Origin: Drosophila persimilis
Lineage: Eukaryota > Arthropoda > Insecta > Diptera > Drosophilidae
Assembly (NCBI RefSeq): GCF_003286085.1
Contig: NW_020825531.1
Coordinates: 1-64,000 of the forward strand
DNA length: 64,000 nucleotides
Direction: 5' to 3'
The translations under genes were made by a program, and so were the position numbers. This document shows, piece by piece, positions 1 through 11,685 of this stretch. A model generated the notes under the pieces. It was not told the DNA's origin and ran no database searches. It saw nothing but the letters and a program-made list of their open reading frames with translations. Numbering within the stretch: the first letter of the stretch is position 1; each line of letters opens with the position of its first letter.

Positions 1-2454
1 TATGTCAAGCCAAGCCAAGCCTAGCGGTACCAAGCGCGCCAATAATTCCGCTTCCCACACTCCAACACACACAGACAGGTATCGATGCACCGTATGCCGA
101 TGCATCGTGTGGAGAGAGCCGGAAACAGCAAGGAGCGAGAGAAGGCGCAAAGAGAGAGCGGATAACGACCTCGTACCAGCGACAGTACGAGAGGGCACTC
201 GACCAGTCTCTGCACGAACAGCAGCCAACAAAAGATTCGTGTTCGAGTGCCCGTTCGGGAGCGAGTTCGAGTTCGAACTCGAACCACAGCCATGGCACAA
301 ACCCCGCTCGATCGGCCACAGCAGCGGTTCCAAATGCAATGCACACAGCCAATACCACAACCACAAATACAATGATGACATACATCAGCACACAAACAGC
401 GACATCAAACACAAAAACGACAACTACAATTACGTCGGCAGCCAGACGATGCCTGTTAACAGCAATGTTAACAGGCGGACCCCCCACCACCGACGCCAGA
501 GGAACATCAGCAGCAACAAACACATCAACAACATCAGCCAACTGCAACAAACACAGCCAATACCGATGATATCCCATCCACCTCTGCTGCAGCGGCCCGT
601 TCGCCACTGAAGCGCGTCCGCGCCGAGGTGGATGATGATGATGACTATGATGACAGTGATGATATGGTTGTTGAGTTTGATGACGATGACGACGACGACA
701 ATTTGGATGCCAATTATGCATCGGCCAAACGACGACTCCGGGAAAGTAACCAACAGGCAAGCAAATCCCATATCCCCCAAATTCATCAGCGGACAATTAC
801 ACAAAATGCCCCCGCCCCGCCCCTACCCCTGCCCCTGCCACTGCCCCTGCCACTGCCAATGCTCCACTAGCTCTACCTCACTCACCTGCAAATGCAACTA
901 GTAGCTGCGGCACAGGAACCCACAGCAGCAGCGGCGGCGGCGGCGTTGGGCTGCTCCAGCTGCCCGCCCTGAGTATGCCCAATGCCAGACAAATTCGGAT
1001 GCTGCAGCGACAGCACCAACCAACGACAATTATTCCCCCCCCCCATCATTCTGCCAGCTGTCCCCGACATTATGCCCATTCTGGACAAGCTGCAGAAGGA
1101 CCCGAGGGTGGGCAACAGTAGCTATCACACCAAGCTCATCAGCCGCAATGGTGTCCGTATCCAGGCCCGCGACATGGCTACCAGGGATGCCATCATGGCA
1201 ATCCTGGGCGATGGCGACGGCAACGAGGCGATGACTGGCCACTACACATACCAGCACAAGAGTGACCGTGGGCTACGTATCGTCGTGCGAGATCTCCACC
1301 ACTCCACAAGCACCCAACTAATAAAAAATCAGATGGCCGAATTGGGTTATTCTGTTAAATTTATTAGAGCCATTAAAGGGAGATCCGATGGACAGCCACT
1401 CGACCAGTTCGAGTTGGAGATAGCCCCCAAGCCGGATGAAAGCCACCACGATGTCCTCCAATTAACCCAGCTGTGCAACCAGTTGGTGACCATGGAAAGG
1501 CAGGCCAAGCCGGTGGACCCAGCCCAGTGCCATAGATGTCAGGCTTTTGGGCACACCCGCACCTACTGCAGGCGTTCATTCGTCTGCATGAAGTGTGCGG
1601 GTGCCCACGCGTCCACGGCATGTGCCAAGCCAAGGGCAGACGCCCCTAAATGCGCCAATTGCCAGGGCGCCCACATCAGCGCCTACAAGGGATGTCCGGC
1701 ATTCAAGGCAGCAAGGGGCCGCCTTCTGTCCCGCCGAGTGGCCATGCAGGAGTTGCGTCGCATGCGCAGCTCGCTTGTGCAGCCATTGCCAGAGCAGCAG
1801 CCACCACCAGCAAAAACAACACCAGCACATCCAGGGCGCCGACAGCAGCAGAAACAGGCAGCTCAAACGCCAGCCAATCCCTGGCACGGACAGCAGCAGC
1901 AGGCAGCATGGACGCCACTCAATGTCTCCTCTCCTGGGCGACGAAGAGGACAACAGCAGCAGCTACAGCAGCTGCAACAGCAGCCGCAGCGCGAACAACA
2001 ACAACAGCGACAGCAGCAGCAGCAGCTTGCCAACAACCGCTCCCGGCAGAAGATGAAGCCGAAACGACAATCTTGCGAGGGATCCTGCAGCCAGGCACTG
2101 TTGGAGAATACGCAGAGGATGACGCGATTGGAAAAGAGGCTGGAAGTGATGATGTCACTACTCACCTCGCTCATCCAATCCCAGGCAGTGACGGCAACTC
2201 CAGCAGTTCCAGAAACATCGGAAAATCCACCAACAATGGCAGCAGCAACAGTGGTTGCCCCAGCTCCACAGCCACCACAAAAAACGTTAGGGCCAACGCC
2301 AGCCGCCATTCCAGAGACGGATCCTGAAATGGATGAAGAAAATGACGACGATGAGATGTGGACAGATGACGACTCCATGGATGACATTAAGGCCTACGCC
2401 CGCAACATGAGGTACCATCTTGACAACCAGATATCCTGGAACGCTGTGTACTAA
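1..2454 (+). pseudogene. Gag of HeT-A-like element, copy 1 (frame-broken 5' half)
   Basis: Nucleic-acid-binding Gag of a Jockey-clade element. The N-terminal part (window start to about 569) is a Ser/Thr/Asn-rich low-complexity stretch. It shifts frame near 480-560, runs through an Asp-rich tract (about 628-690) and meets in-frame stops at 868-870 and about 970. From the ATG at 982 the frame is open for 490 codons. This part holds the pre-zinc-knuckle domain (about residues 100-170, around RIVVRDLHHST) and three knuckles beginning at residues 183 (CHRC...H...C), about 200 (CMKC) and 224 (CANC). A Gln-rich region and an acidic C-terminus ending SWNAVY follow. The 982-2454 part could still be translated. 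Compared with copy 2 it retains about 660 nt (413-1075) that copy 2 lacks, and lacks about 120 nt of the Gln-rich region. Confidence 0.75.
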
Positions 2455-4474
2455 TTGGACACATCTCTGCCACTGCATTGGATTGAATGACAAATGCATA
2501 TCACTCGCATGCCACAACAAAAATGAATTACGGACGCTGCCGCCATCAAAGCAATTAAATAAAACATCAACACACACAAACACCCATTACACTTGGGCGG
2601 CCGGACCTGTGCCGTTCGAGTTATGCCATCGCCATCGTCCTTAGTTGGTGGCCGGATCCAGTGCCATGGCATTCAGAGTGCCCTATGGTCCTGGAAAAGG
2701 AAAAATTTATCAGCCACACATACGATTAAAAAGGGCTCTCAAAATACTTACCGCCAGCCATTCAGACACACACACACACAAACATCCATTACACTTGGGC
2801 GGCCGGACCTGTGCCGTTCGAGTAGGCGTGTCATCGACCGCCATTGCCCACAGCTGGTGTCCGGACCAGTGCCACTCGCTCTACATTGGGGCCACAATTG
2901 CCGACGCACACACACACTCACATCCATTTCACTTTGGCGGGCGGACCCGTGTCGCCACAGTAATATGTGTGCCGTCTACTCCTGGCTCCCAGCTGGTGGC
3001 CGGACCAGTGCCACTGGTTCTCCAAGAGGGCAGCCACAGCCACAACGACGACGAGGTGCTAATTGCAGCTACCTCTGACGACTTCGTATGACGCCAATTT
3101 CGACGACCAGGAAGGACGACGGGGTCGGCCGGTATGCAACGCAATGTCTTTACAAGCATTGTGTTTTGCTATGCCGGCCGATGCTTCTTGTCTTCCCTGT
3201 AATTATAGAAAAAGATATAGACATTATTTTAAATTGTTATGTTTATTGTAATATTGTACCTGTTTTGTCTCGTCTTTGTTCCAGTGTAGTATCTCTTTTA
3301 TTACCTGTTTTTCCGTCGTCTCCACTCCAGTCTACAACTTATAACTTATAACTTATAACAATACATTGTTATTTCTGCAAGTGCTTGTCTCTTTTTTATT
3401 TAGTGTATTTCCACGCAAAGCACCTGCATTGTTTACCTTTTCTCTTTATCTATTCCTCAATTGACTACGTGTTGCAACACTGCACTTTCTGAATTTTCGA
3501 TATCATTTCTTTAACCCCTTCTTCCCCCCCCCCCATTGTTATTATCGTAATTAGTGCGGTTCTCCGACACCCCACTAAAAAAATTATCACAATCTGTGAT
3601 AAATCTTCGGCGGCAACGGTGCTGACAATTGATTATCGGCTTCGTAATCGACTTTCAAATCAGCATCAGTTGCCGCCACACCCCACCACTACGGCCTAAT
3701 TGAGCCAAAAATGCTAGTCTTCGCATAAATCAACTACGCCCCCTATAAACTGCCCGCCCACATGTACATGTTACATTCCTAGTCGTCTGCCCTCAGCAGG
3801 CGGCAAGGGTAGTAGAGGGGACTGAAGACCACATACAGCATTACAGCCAACAAAACATCAAGTTGACGAACTCACAGTGGATTGCAAATCAAATTTTAAG
3901 TTAGGGAGAATTACAAAGAAGAGACAGCATACTTTTGAGCGTGGCCCCACTTTACTTTCTTGACTCACACCACACACACACACACTTGACACCCTCTTGA
4001 CAATTCGTACTTTTGGAGCCTTTTGCCCCTATCGTGGAATGGTCTCGAGTCTGGATCTCTGTCCAAACGAGGAAAAGTCGTGTCGTGAACGTTGTGGAGT
4101 CGAGTCGTGTTCGAGGTTTAGTCCCTCTGTCAAAGTGCCGAATATTTTGTCTCTCTCTTTTTCTCTTTTTCCCTTTCCCCCCGCCCCCTGCTGACTGCGG
4201 GCCTAGTCGAGGTTACAAGTGTTTCGTTGCTGCAGTTTATATGTTTGTAAATTATTGTGCCATCAAATGTACCAGTGTGTTTGAGTGTCGTTTAAAGTTG
4301 AATTGTAAAACAAACAACAAAAATGTACATACATATATTAATATTAAGACATATACTGCCCACAAACTGAATTAATAAAGCAACGCGCTTGGTTGCTGGC
4401 GGCTCACACCCCAGCCTCTCAGTTCCTCCCCTGTGGAGCACTGAGAGCCCTCAACCCAAAGCGGTATATATTGG
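2455..4474 (+). other. Long 3' UTR of retrotransposon copy 1 with internal repeats
   Basis: No coding signal. The first half contains imperfect direct repeats, each with a CA-rich run, then CATTACACTTGGGCGGCCGG and CTGTGCCGTTCGAG. Cores lie at about 2590-2620, 2795-2822 and, more diverged, 2921-2956. The second half (about 3392-4474) is C/T-rich, with a C-run at about 3524-3534 and a late AATAAAG (about 4374). It ends in GTATATATTGG before the A-run. The same 3' half recurs at 17862-18926 in copy 2 and, inverted, at 8918-9645. The boundary of the 3' UTR is set by the A-runs that follow GTATATATTGG at both 4475 and 18927. Confidence 0.65.
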
Positions 4475-4490
4475 AGAAAAAAAAAAGAGC
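4475..4490 (+). other. Poly(A) head-to-tail junction between copies 1 and 2
   Basis: An A-rich run with one G near its start follows the conserved 3' end GTATATATTGG and is joined directly to AGCAATCTGAATTGAC, the 5' region of the next copy. The same 3' end at 18921-18926 is followed by a different A-rich run, which shows that these As are non-templated tails of separate insertions. Confidence 0.75.
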
Positions 4491-4571
4491 AATCTGAATT
4501 GACAAAAACTCCACTCGCGTCGGTCGAAAAACTTTATTACCAAATCCAACCAAAGCCAATCCAGCGCAGCT

Positions 4572-7000
4572 ATGCCACGCGGATCCTCTGCCAGAAGAGG
4601 ATGACGACGACGAGGACCACACGGCGTCACAGCCAGGGATCGCCCCAAATCAGCCATTTCCACTGCCAGCTCCGACAGCGCCGCCGACGGCGAAGCCAGC
4701 GCCGACAGCGCAGCCACCGGCACCGTGGCAAACGCAGCGATACTGAGACGCCAATCCACCGACTCCGCCACCTGGTTGGAGGCACTTCCTCCAATTCCTG
4801 GACCGGCTCCAGCCACCATTACCGGGTATGTGAAGACCACAAATGCCGACACCACCATCACCGCCACTCCGGCCACAAGCCCCATCCCCGACCTGCCCTG
4901 CCCCAACAGCTGGGCGGCCATTCCAAATCTCACCAGCCAGGAGCAGTTCCAGATCGGCGACTGGGTGGAGGCGGTCCATACCCAGGAACGCCAGCAGCAG
5001 CAGCAGCAGCAGAACATCAGCAGCAGCAGCGGTAGTCGCCGGCTTGAGGCATTGGCGGCGTCGGCAGCAGCAGCGGCGTCAGCCAAAGCACCGCTATGTC
5101 AAGCCCCGCTATGTCAAGCCAAGCCAAGCCTATCGGTACCAAGCGCGCCAATAATTCCGCTTCCCACACTCCAACACACACAGACACGTATCGATGTACC
5201 GTATGCCGATGCATCGTGTGGAGAGAGCCGGAAACAGCAAGGAGCGAGAGAAGGCGCAAAGAGAGAGCGGGTAACGACCTCGTACCAGCGACAGTACGAG
5301 AGGGCACTCGAGCAGCCTCTACACGAACAGCAGCCAACAAAAGATTCGTGTTCGAGTGCCCGTTCGGGAGCGAGTTCGAGTTCGAACTCGAACCACAGCC
5401 ATGGCACAAACCCCGCTCGATCGGCCACAGCAGCGGTTCCAAATGCAATGCACACAGCCAATACCACAACCACAAATACAATGATGACATACATCAGCAC
5501 ACAAACAGCGACATCAAACACCATTATGGACAAGCTGCAGAATGACCCGAGGGTGGGCAACAGTAGCTATCACACCAAGCTCATCAGCCGCAATGGTGTC
5601 CGTATTCAGGCCCGCGACATGGCTACCAGGGATGCCATCATGGCAATCCTGGGCGATGGCGACGGCAACGAAGCGATGACTAGCCACTACACACACCAGC
5701 ACAAGAGTGACAGTGGGCTACGGATCGTCGTGCGAGATCTCCACCACTCCACAAGCACCCAACTAATAAAAAATCAGATGGCCGAATTGGGTTATTCTGT
5801 TAAATTTATTAGAGCCATTAAAGGAAGATCCGATGGACAGCCACTCGACCAGTTCGAGTTGGAGATAGCCCCCAAGCCGGATGAAAGCCACCACGATGTT
5901 CTCCAATTAACCCAGCTGGGCAACCAGTTGGTGACCGTGGAAAGGCAGGCCAAGCCGGTGGACCCAGCCCAGTGCCACAGATGTCAGGCATTCGGGCACA
6001 CCCGCACCTACTGCAGGCGTTCATTCGTCTGTATGAAGTGTGCGGGTGCCCACGCGTCCACGGCAGCGCCTACAAGGGATGTCCGGCATTCAAGGCAGCA
6101 AGGGGCCGCCTTCTGTCCCACCGAGTGGCCATGCAGGAGTTGCGTCGCAAGCGCAGCTCGGTTCTGCAGCCATTGCCAGAGCAGCAGCCACCACCAGCAA
6201 GAACAACACCAGCACATCCAGGGCGCCGACAGCAGCAGCAACAGCCAGCTCAAACGCCAGCGAATCCCTGGCGCGGACAGCAGCAGCAGGCAGCATGGAC
6301 GCCACTCAATGTCTCCTCTCCTGGGCGACGAAGAGGACAACAACAACATCAGCAGAAGCAGCAGCAGCCGCCAATACAGTTAAAAAAACAGACGCCTGCT
6401 GCCTCTGGCCCACGCACTGGGCGACGACGTCCAGAGCAGCCATTGAGCCGTTCCCAGGCACAACAGCAGCAGCAGCTACAGCAGCTGCAACAGCAGCCGC
6501 AGCGCGAACAAGAACAACAGCGACAGCAGCAGCAGCAGCTTGCCAACAACCGCTCCCGGCAGAAGATGAAGCCGAAACGCCAATCTTGCGAGGGATCCTG
6601 CAGCCAGGCACTGTTGGAGAATACGCAGAGGATGACGCGATTGGAAAAGAGGCTGGAAGCGATGATGTCACTACTCACCTCGCTCATCCAATCCCAGGCA
6701 GTGACGGCAACTCCAGCAGTTCCAGAAACATCCGAAAATCCACCAACAATGGCAGCAGCAACAGTGGTTGCCCCAGATCCAGCAGCCAGGCGGTCAAAGA
6801 ATCCACCACGATCACAGCCACCACAAAAAACGTTAGGGCCAACACCAGCCGCCATTCCAGAGACGGATCCTGAAACGGATGAAGAAAATGATGACGATGA
6901 GATGTGGACAGATGACGACTCCATGGATGACATTAAGGCCTACGCCCGCAACATGAGGTACCATCTTGACAACCAGATATCCTGGAACGCTGTGTACTAA
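4572..7000 (+). pseudogene. Gag of HeT-A-like element, copy 2 (stop plus 58-nt deletion)
   Basis: The first ATG in the Gag frame is at 4572, but a TGA follows at 4602-4604. The frame is then open from 4605 through a Ser/Ala/Thr-rich N-terminal region and the pre-knuckle domain (around RIVVRDLHHST) to the first zinc knuckle. At about 6065 a 58-nt stretch present in copy 1 is missing. This removes most of knuckles two and three and shifts the frame; the original C-terminal frame resumes and runs to the stop at 6998-7000 (SWNAVY end). A second difference is loss of about 660 nt after 5520 relative to copy 1, which here keeps the N-terminal and knuckle parts in one frame. The product would lack a complete three-knuckle domain, so it is probably non-functional. 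Confidence 0.75.
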
Positions 7001-7635
7001 TTGGACACATCTCTGCCACTGCATTGGATTAAATGACAAATGCATATCACTCGCATGCCACAACAAAAATGAACAACGGACGCTGCAGCCATCAAAGCCA
7101 TTAAATAAAACATAAACACACACAAACATCCATTACACTTGGGCGGCCGGACCTGTGCCGTTCGAGTAGATGCGTGTCGTGTCCGCCATCGTCCTTAGTT
7201 GGTGGCCGGATCCAGTGCCATGGCATTCAGAGTGCCCTATGGTCCTGGAAAAGGAAAAATCCATCAGCACACATACGATTAAAAAGGGCTCTTAAAATAC
7301 TTACCGCCAGCCATTCAGACACACACACACACACACACACAAACATCCATTACACTTGGGCGGCCGGACCTGTGCCGTTCGAGTTATGTGTGTCTTTGTC
7401 CACCATCGTCCTTAGTTGGTGGCCGGATCCAGTGCCATGGCATTCAGAGTGCCCTATGGTCCTGGAAAAGGAAAAATCCATCAGCCACACATAAGATTAA
7501 AAAGGGCTCTTAAAATACTTACCGCCAGCCATTCAGACACACACATCCATTACACTTGGGCGGCCGGACCTGTGCCGTTCGATTTATGTGTGTGTCATTG
7601 TCCGCCATTGCCCACACCTGGTGGCCGGACCAGTG
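7001..7635 (+). repeat. 3' UTR repeats of copy 2 (three direct repeats)
   Basis: Three tandem-like units of roughly 200 bp. Each has a CA run, CATTACACTTGGGCGGCCGG, CTGTGCCGTTCGA and a GGTGGCCGGATCCAGTGCCATGG block. Cores are at about 7131-7166, 7346-7384 and 7549-7582. Copy 1 has the same units with different spacing, so the number and length of repeats vary between copies. The segment stops at CCAGTG, where a DNA transposon begins. Confidence 0.6.
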
Positions 7636-7810
7636 CACTATGGTCCGAACGACCACTTTTGTTGGCCAAAACCTAATTTTTCAAAGTCAAAACTGAAACC
7701 TGGTTTTGATCGCTCTGCATTAGAAAAAGATCGACCATTAAATCTGCGTACCAGAAATTTCCATAGATGGCGCCACATTCGCAAAATCAGCTGTGCAACC
7801 CAACTGTTTT
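7636..7810 (+). mobile_element. Left end of Transib-like DNA transposon
   Basis: Starts CACTATGGTCCGAACGACCA; the first 36 bp are identical to 15579-15614. The flanking CAGTG (7631-7635) recurs as its reverse complement CACTG at 15574-15578. Comparison with the empty site in copy 1 (about 2868-2880) shows CAGTG only once there, so this is a 5-bp target-site duplication. A CACNNTG-like terminus and a 5-bp duplication are the Transib pattern; the superfamily call is inference. The interior to 7810 shows no recognisable coding region before an ISY begins. Confidence 0.5.
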
Positions 7811-8917
7811 TATACCCGATACTCAAAATGAGTATTGGGGTATATTAGATTTGTGGTAAAAGTGGATGTGTGTAACGTCCAGAAGGAATCGTTTCCGACC
7901 CCATAAAGTATATATATTCTTGATCAGCATCAATAGCCGAGTCGATTGAGCCCTGTCTGTCTGTCCGTCCGTCCGTCTGTCCGTCTGTCCGTCCCCTTCA
8001 GCGCCTAGTGCTCAAAGACTATAAGAGCTAGAGCAACGATGTTTTGGATCCAGACTTCTGTGATATGTCACTGCTCCAAAAATATTTCAAAACTTTGCCC
8101 CGCCCACTTCCGCCCCCACAAAGGGCGAAAATCTGTGGCATCCACAATTTTAAAGATACGAGAAAACAAAAAACGCATAATCGTAGAAGATGACTATATC
8201 TTCTAGAGTGCAAAATCGGAACCAGATCGTATAATTATTACAGCCAGAATCACGAAAACAATTTTACTCTTTCTCGCTCTGTCTCACTCTAACACACAGG
8301 TTTCATGGTCGGTTTTGCCAATTGCAAAATATGAGTTCAAGGATCTCAGAACCTATAAAAGCCAGAGCAACCAAATTTGGTATCCACACTCCTGTGATAT
8401 CGGACCTTGACCGTTTCATGTCCAAATTTCGCCACACCCCCTTCCGCCCCCGCAAAGGACGAAAATCTGAGGCAACCACAAATCTCAGAGACTATTAAGG
8501 CTAGAGTAACCAAATTTGGTACACACACTCCTTTAAGATGTCACTATAAAACGTATATCTCAGAATTTCGCCCCACCCCCATCCGCCCCCACAAAGGACG
8601 AAAATCTGTTGCATCCACAATATTGCAGATTTGAGAAAACTAAAAACGCAGAATCATAGAGAATGACCATATCTATCAGATTGCTGAGTCTGGATCAGAT
8701 CAGATAATTTGTATAGCCAAAAGGAACAAATCAATTTGCATTGGCTACGCAGCGCCCGACGTCACGCTCAGCCTGATTTTCTGTCTCTCTCGCACGCACT
8801 CTTTGTCGTGTCGTTTAATATTAGCGGCGTCTGCCGGAGGAAAGCCATACTGACTAAGTATCGGGTATAACTGTAGAGTTGCGGTGTCCGCAGCAACTCA
8901 CAAAGTTCCCCCTCGTT
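7811..8917 (+). mobile_element. ISY/DINE-1-type Helentron copy 1
   Basis: About 1.1-kb non-autonomous element. The 5' end TATACCCGATACTC folds with GAGTATTGGG into a short hairpin. A CTGTCCGTC minisatellite follows at about 150 bp. Near the 3' end AGTATCGGGTATA is the inverted complement of the 5' end, then GAGTTGC...GCAACTC forms a terminal hairpin and the element ends CCCCCTCGTT. It belongs to the subfamily whose central block reads TTTCATGGTCGG. The short ORFs inside it recur in other copies only because the DNA does, and are not genes. Confidence 0.85.
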
Positions 8918-9645
8918 TATGTTTGTTTTTACAGTTCAACTTTAAACGACACTCAAACACACTGGTACATTTGATGGCACAATAATTTACAAACATATAA
9001 ACTGCAGCAACGAAACACTTGTAACCTCGACTAGGCCCGCAGTCAGCAGGGGGGGAAAGGGAAAAAGAGAAAAAGAGAGAGACAAAATATTCGGCACTTT
9101 GACGGAGAGACTAACCTCGAACACGACTCGACTCCACAACGTTCACGACACGACTTTTCTTTTGGATAGAGATCCAGACTCGAGACCATTCCACGATCGG
9201 GGCAAAAGGCTCCAAAAGTACGAATTGTCAAGAGGGTGTCAAGTGTGTGTGTGTGCGGTGTGAGTCAAGAAAGTAAAGTGGGGCCACGCTCAAAAGTATG
9301 CTGTCTCTTCTTTGTAATTCTCCCTAACTTTAAATTTGATTTGCAATCCCCTGTGAGTTTGTCAACTTGATGTTTTGTTGGCTGTAATGCGGTATGTGGT
9401 CTTCAGTCCCCTCTACTACCGTTGCCGCCTGCTGAGGGCAGACGACTAGGAATGTAACATGTACATGTGGGCGGGCAGTTTATAGGGGGCGTAGTTGATT
9501 TATGCGAAGACTAGCATTTTTGGCTCAATTTAGGCCGTAGTGGTGGTGTGTGGCGGCAACTGATGCTGATTTGAAAGTCGATTTGAAACCGATAATCAAT
9601 TGTCAGCACCGTTGCCGCCGAAGATTTATCACAGATTGTGATAAT
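8918..9645 (-). repeat. Inverted fragment of HeT-A-like 3' UTR (third copy)
   Basis: Reverse complement of about 3585-4318 of copy 1. It is closer to copy 2 in details such as the CGATCGTGGAATGG block (18485 region). Both ends abut ISY termini, so it is a piece of a third element stranded between ISYs, or a duplicated segment of copy 2. Confidence 0.75.
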
Positions 9646-10746
9646 TATACCCGATACTCAAAATGAGTATTGGGGTATATTAGATTTGTGGTAAAAGTGG
9701 ATGTGTGTAACGTCCAGAAGGAATCGTTTCCGACACTATAAAGTATATATATTCTTGATCAGCATCAATAGCCGAGTCGATTGAGCCCTGTCTGTCTGTC
9801 CGTCCGTCCGTCTTTCCGTCTGACCGTCCCCTTCAGCGCCTAGTGCTCAAAGACTATAAGAGCTAGAGCAACGATGTTTTGGATCCAGACTTCTGTGATA
9901 TGTCACTGCTACAAATATATTTCAAAACTTTGCCCCGCCCATTTCCGCCCCCACAAAGGGCGAAAATCTGTGGCATCCACAATTTTAAAGATACGAGAAA
10001 ACTAAAAACGCAGAATCGTAGAGAATTACCATATCTTTTAGACTGCAGAAACTGAATTGGATCGTATTATTATTATAGCCAGCATCAAGAAAACAATTTC
10101 ATTTTTTCTCGCCCTGTCTCTCTCTAACACACACGTAGCATAGGCGGCTTTGCTTAGAGTAAAACATTAGCACCTAGATCTCAGAGACTATAAAAGCTAG
10201 AGCAACCAAATTTGGTATCCACACTCCTAATATATCGGACCGAGACGAGTTAGTTTCAAAATTTCGCCACACCCCCTTCCGCCCCCGCAAAGGATGCAAA
10301 TCTGGGGATATTCACAAATCTCAGAGACTATTAAAGCTAGAGTAACCAAATTTGGTATCCGCACTTCTGTTAGATCTCACTATAAAACCTTTATCTCAAA
10401 ATTTCGCCCCACCACTTCCGCCCCCACAAAGGACGAAAATCTGTTGCATCCACAATATTGCAGATTTGAGAAAACTAAAAACGCAGAATCATAGATACCG
10501 ACCATATCTATCAGATTGCTGAATCTGGATCAGATTAGATCATTTTTATAGCCAAAGGAAACAAATCAATTTGCAGTGGCTACGCAGCGCGTGACGTCAC
10601 GCTCAGACTGATTTTCTGTCTCTCTCGCACGCACTCTTTGTCGTGTCGTTTAATATTAGCGGCCTCTGCCGGAGGAGAGCCATACTGACTTAGTATCGGG
10701 TATAACTCTAGAGTTGCGGTGTTCCCCCACAACGTTCCCCCTCGTT
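9646..10746 (+). mobile_element. ISY/DINE-1-type Helentron copy 2
   Basis: Full-length element from TATACCCGATACTC to CCCCCTCGTT. It belongs to the second subfamily, whose central block reads ACACGTAGCATAGGCGGC and then AAACATTAGCACC. The subterminal inverted repeat and the 3' hairpin are preserved, with small changes in the hairpin loop. Confidence 0.85.
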
Positions 10747-11685
10747 ATAGTAAAGCACGTGAAGGGAAAAAGTGGCAAATTAATAACCACTTTAGATATC
10801 TCAAAAATTGAAAAACGCCAAGACGTGATTAAATTTTTTTGATGAATCTTAATCTGTCGGGTTCTTACTACGTGTTTTGAGTTTTTAACTGTCTCTAGTA
10901 ATTCTGATGTCTTCGTAATTGAAGGTTAAAGTGAGGCCTTCAGCATGTGCCAACTTGTAATGAAAACTAATTTTTGAAAAGGTGTACAAAGTGAGTCCTA
11001 CCTGGTCCCACCCTGAAACCTTTTCTGTGTCGTAGATTAATAAATTCTTTTTGAAATATATATAGTTAGAAATGCCACTTTTTACCACAATTCTTGGAAT
11101 TGGCATTAATAGAGCATAACCTCAAATTCGAAAATGCAGATTTGTTTGCCGAATGGAATTCAGAGAAGGGTAAAATTATCAATTATTTGAAAACGGATCT
11201 CAAGGCGACATATCATATGAATTAATAAAGCTTTTGAAGATACCAGCAAGAAAATTTGTTACCGTTTGGCAACATACCGGAACAAATGCCGGTAAAATTC
11301 AAAGATGTTTGAACGAAAATATGTGGATTGGCCACAAGCCTTTGTTTCAATACATTTATCTTTATGTCCAAATATGCTAACTAAGTTCGTAAGGCTGTAC
11401 GGGACCCAGTCGGAAAGCCGGCACATATCTCACTTAACGAGGCGTTAACCTTGCTTCTAGACAAGGATTTCGGCAATAATTTACGGAAACCTTTAAACGA
11501 TTTTATTTTTATTTAAATCAAAATTTTTTTTAGTCGTGCAACGCCGTTTTCTTAAATAAAATATGCTTAATACTTTTTTTCACTATAACTAAAAATGTAA
11601 ATATGCATTATTAAAAAAAGGGGCGGTGCCACACCCATTTTTTTCTTAAATCCATTTCTTATTGATTATATATATCCAATACAAA
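10747..11685. other. Unassigned AT-rich block between two ISYs
   Basis: About 940 bp matching no other segment of the window. A short decayed coding-like stretch reads on + at about 11385-11480 (peptide RKAVRDPVGKPAHISLNEAL and onward, with LLLDKDF). A second stretch lies about 11250-11330. There are no intact ORFs above about 75 codons. Because it sits inside the interval bounded by the Transib-like ends, it may be the transposon interior; this is a guess from position only. Confidence 0.3.

Larger units (their letters stand above)
1..4474 (+). mobile_element. HeT-A-like gag-only Jockey-clade retrotransposon, copy 1
   Basis: A non-LTR retrotransposon cut by the left edge of the window. It carries a gag gene ending at 2454, no reverse transcriptase ORF after it, about 2 kb of 3' UTR and a terminal A-run (4475-4486). 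A second copy starts immediately after that A-run. A gag-only coding capacity, a very long 3' UTR with internal repeats and head-to-tail stacking through poly(A) are the hallmarks of HeT-A-type telomeric elements. The zinc-knuckle Gag itself is typical of the whole Jockey clade. The telomeric assignment is an inference from structure; a non-autonomous Jockey derivative in tandem would look the same. Confidence 0.7.

Noticed and set aside
1940-2040. CAG-rich tract as a disease-like repeat expansion
   Set aside because: It encodes the interrupted Gln-rich part of Gag and varies by mixed codons; ordinary low complexity.
5319-5560. Minus-strand Cys/Val/Arg-rich frames opposite the retrotransposon gag
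   Set aside because: Antisense of low-complexity Ser/Thr/Asn codons. HeT-A-type antisense transcription is possible but no coding evidence is visible.
7940-8000. CTGTCCGTC short tandem repeats as a possible CRISPR-like or separate satellite array
   Set aside because: A 4-8 bp minisatellite internal to each ISY; there are no spacers and the context is eukaryotic.
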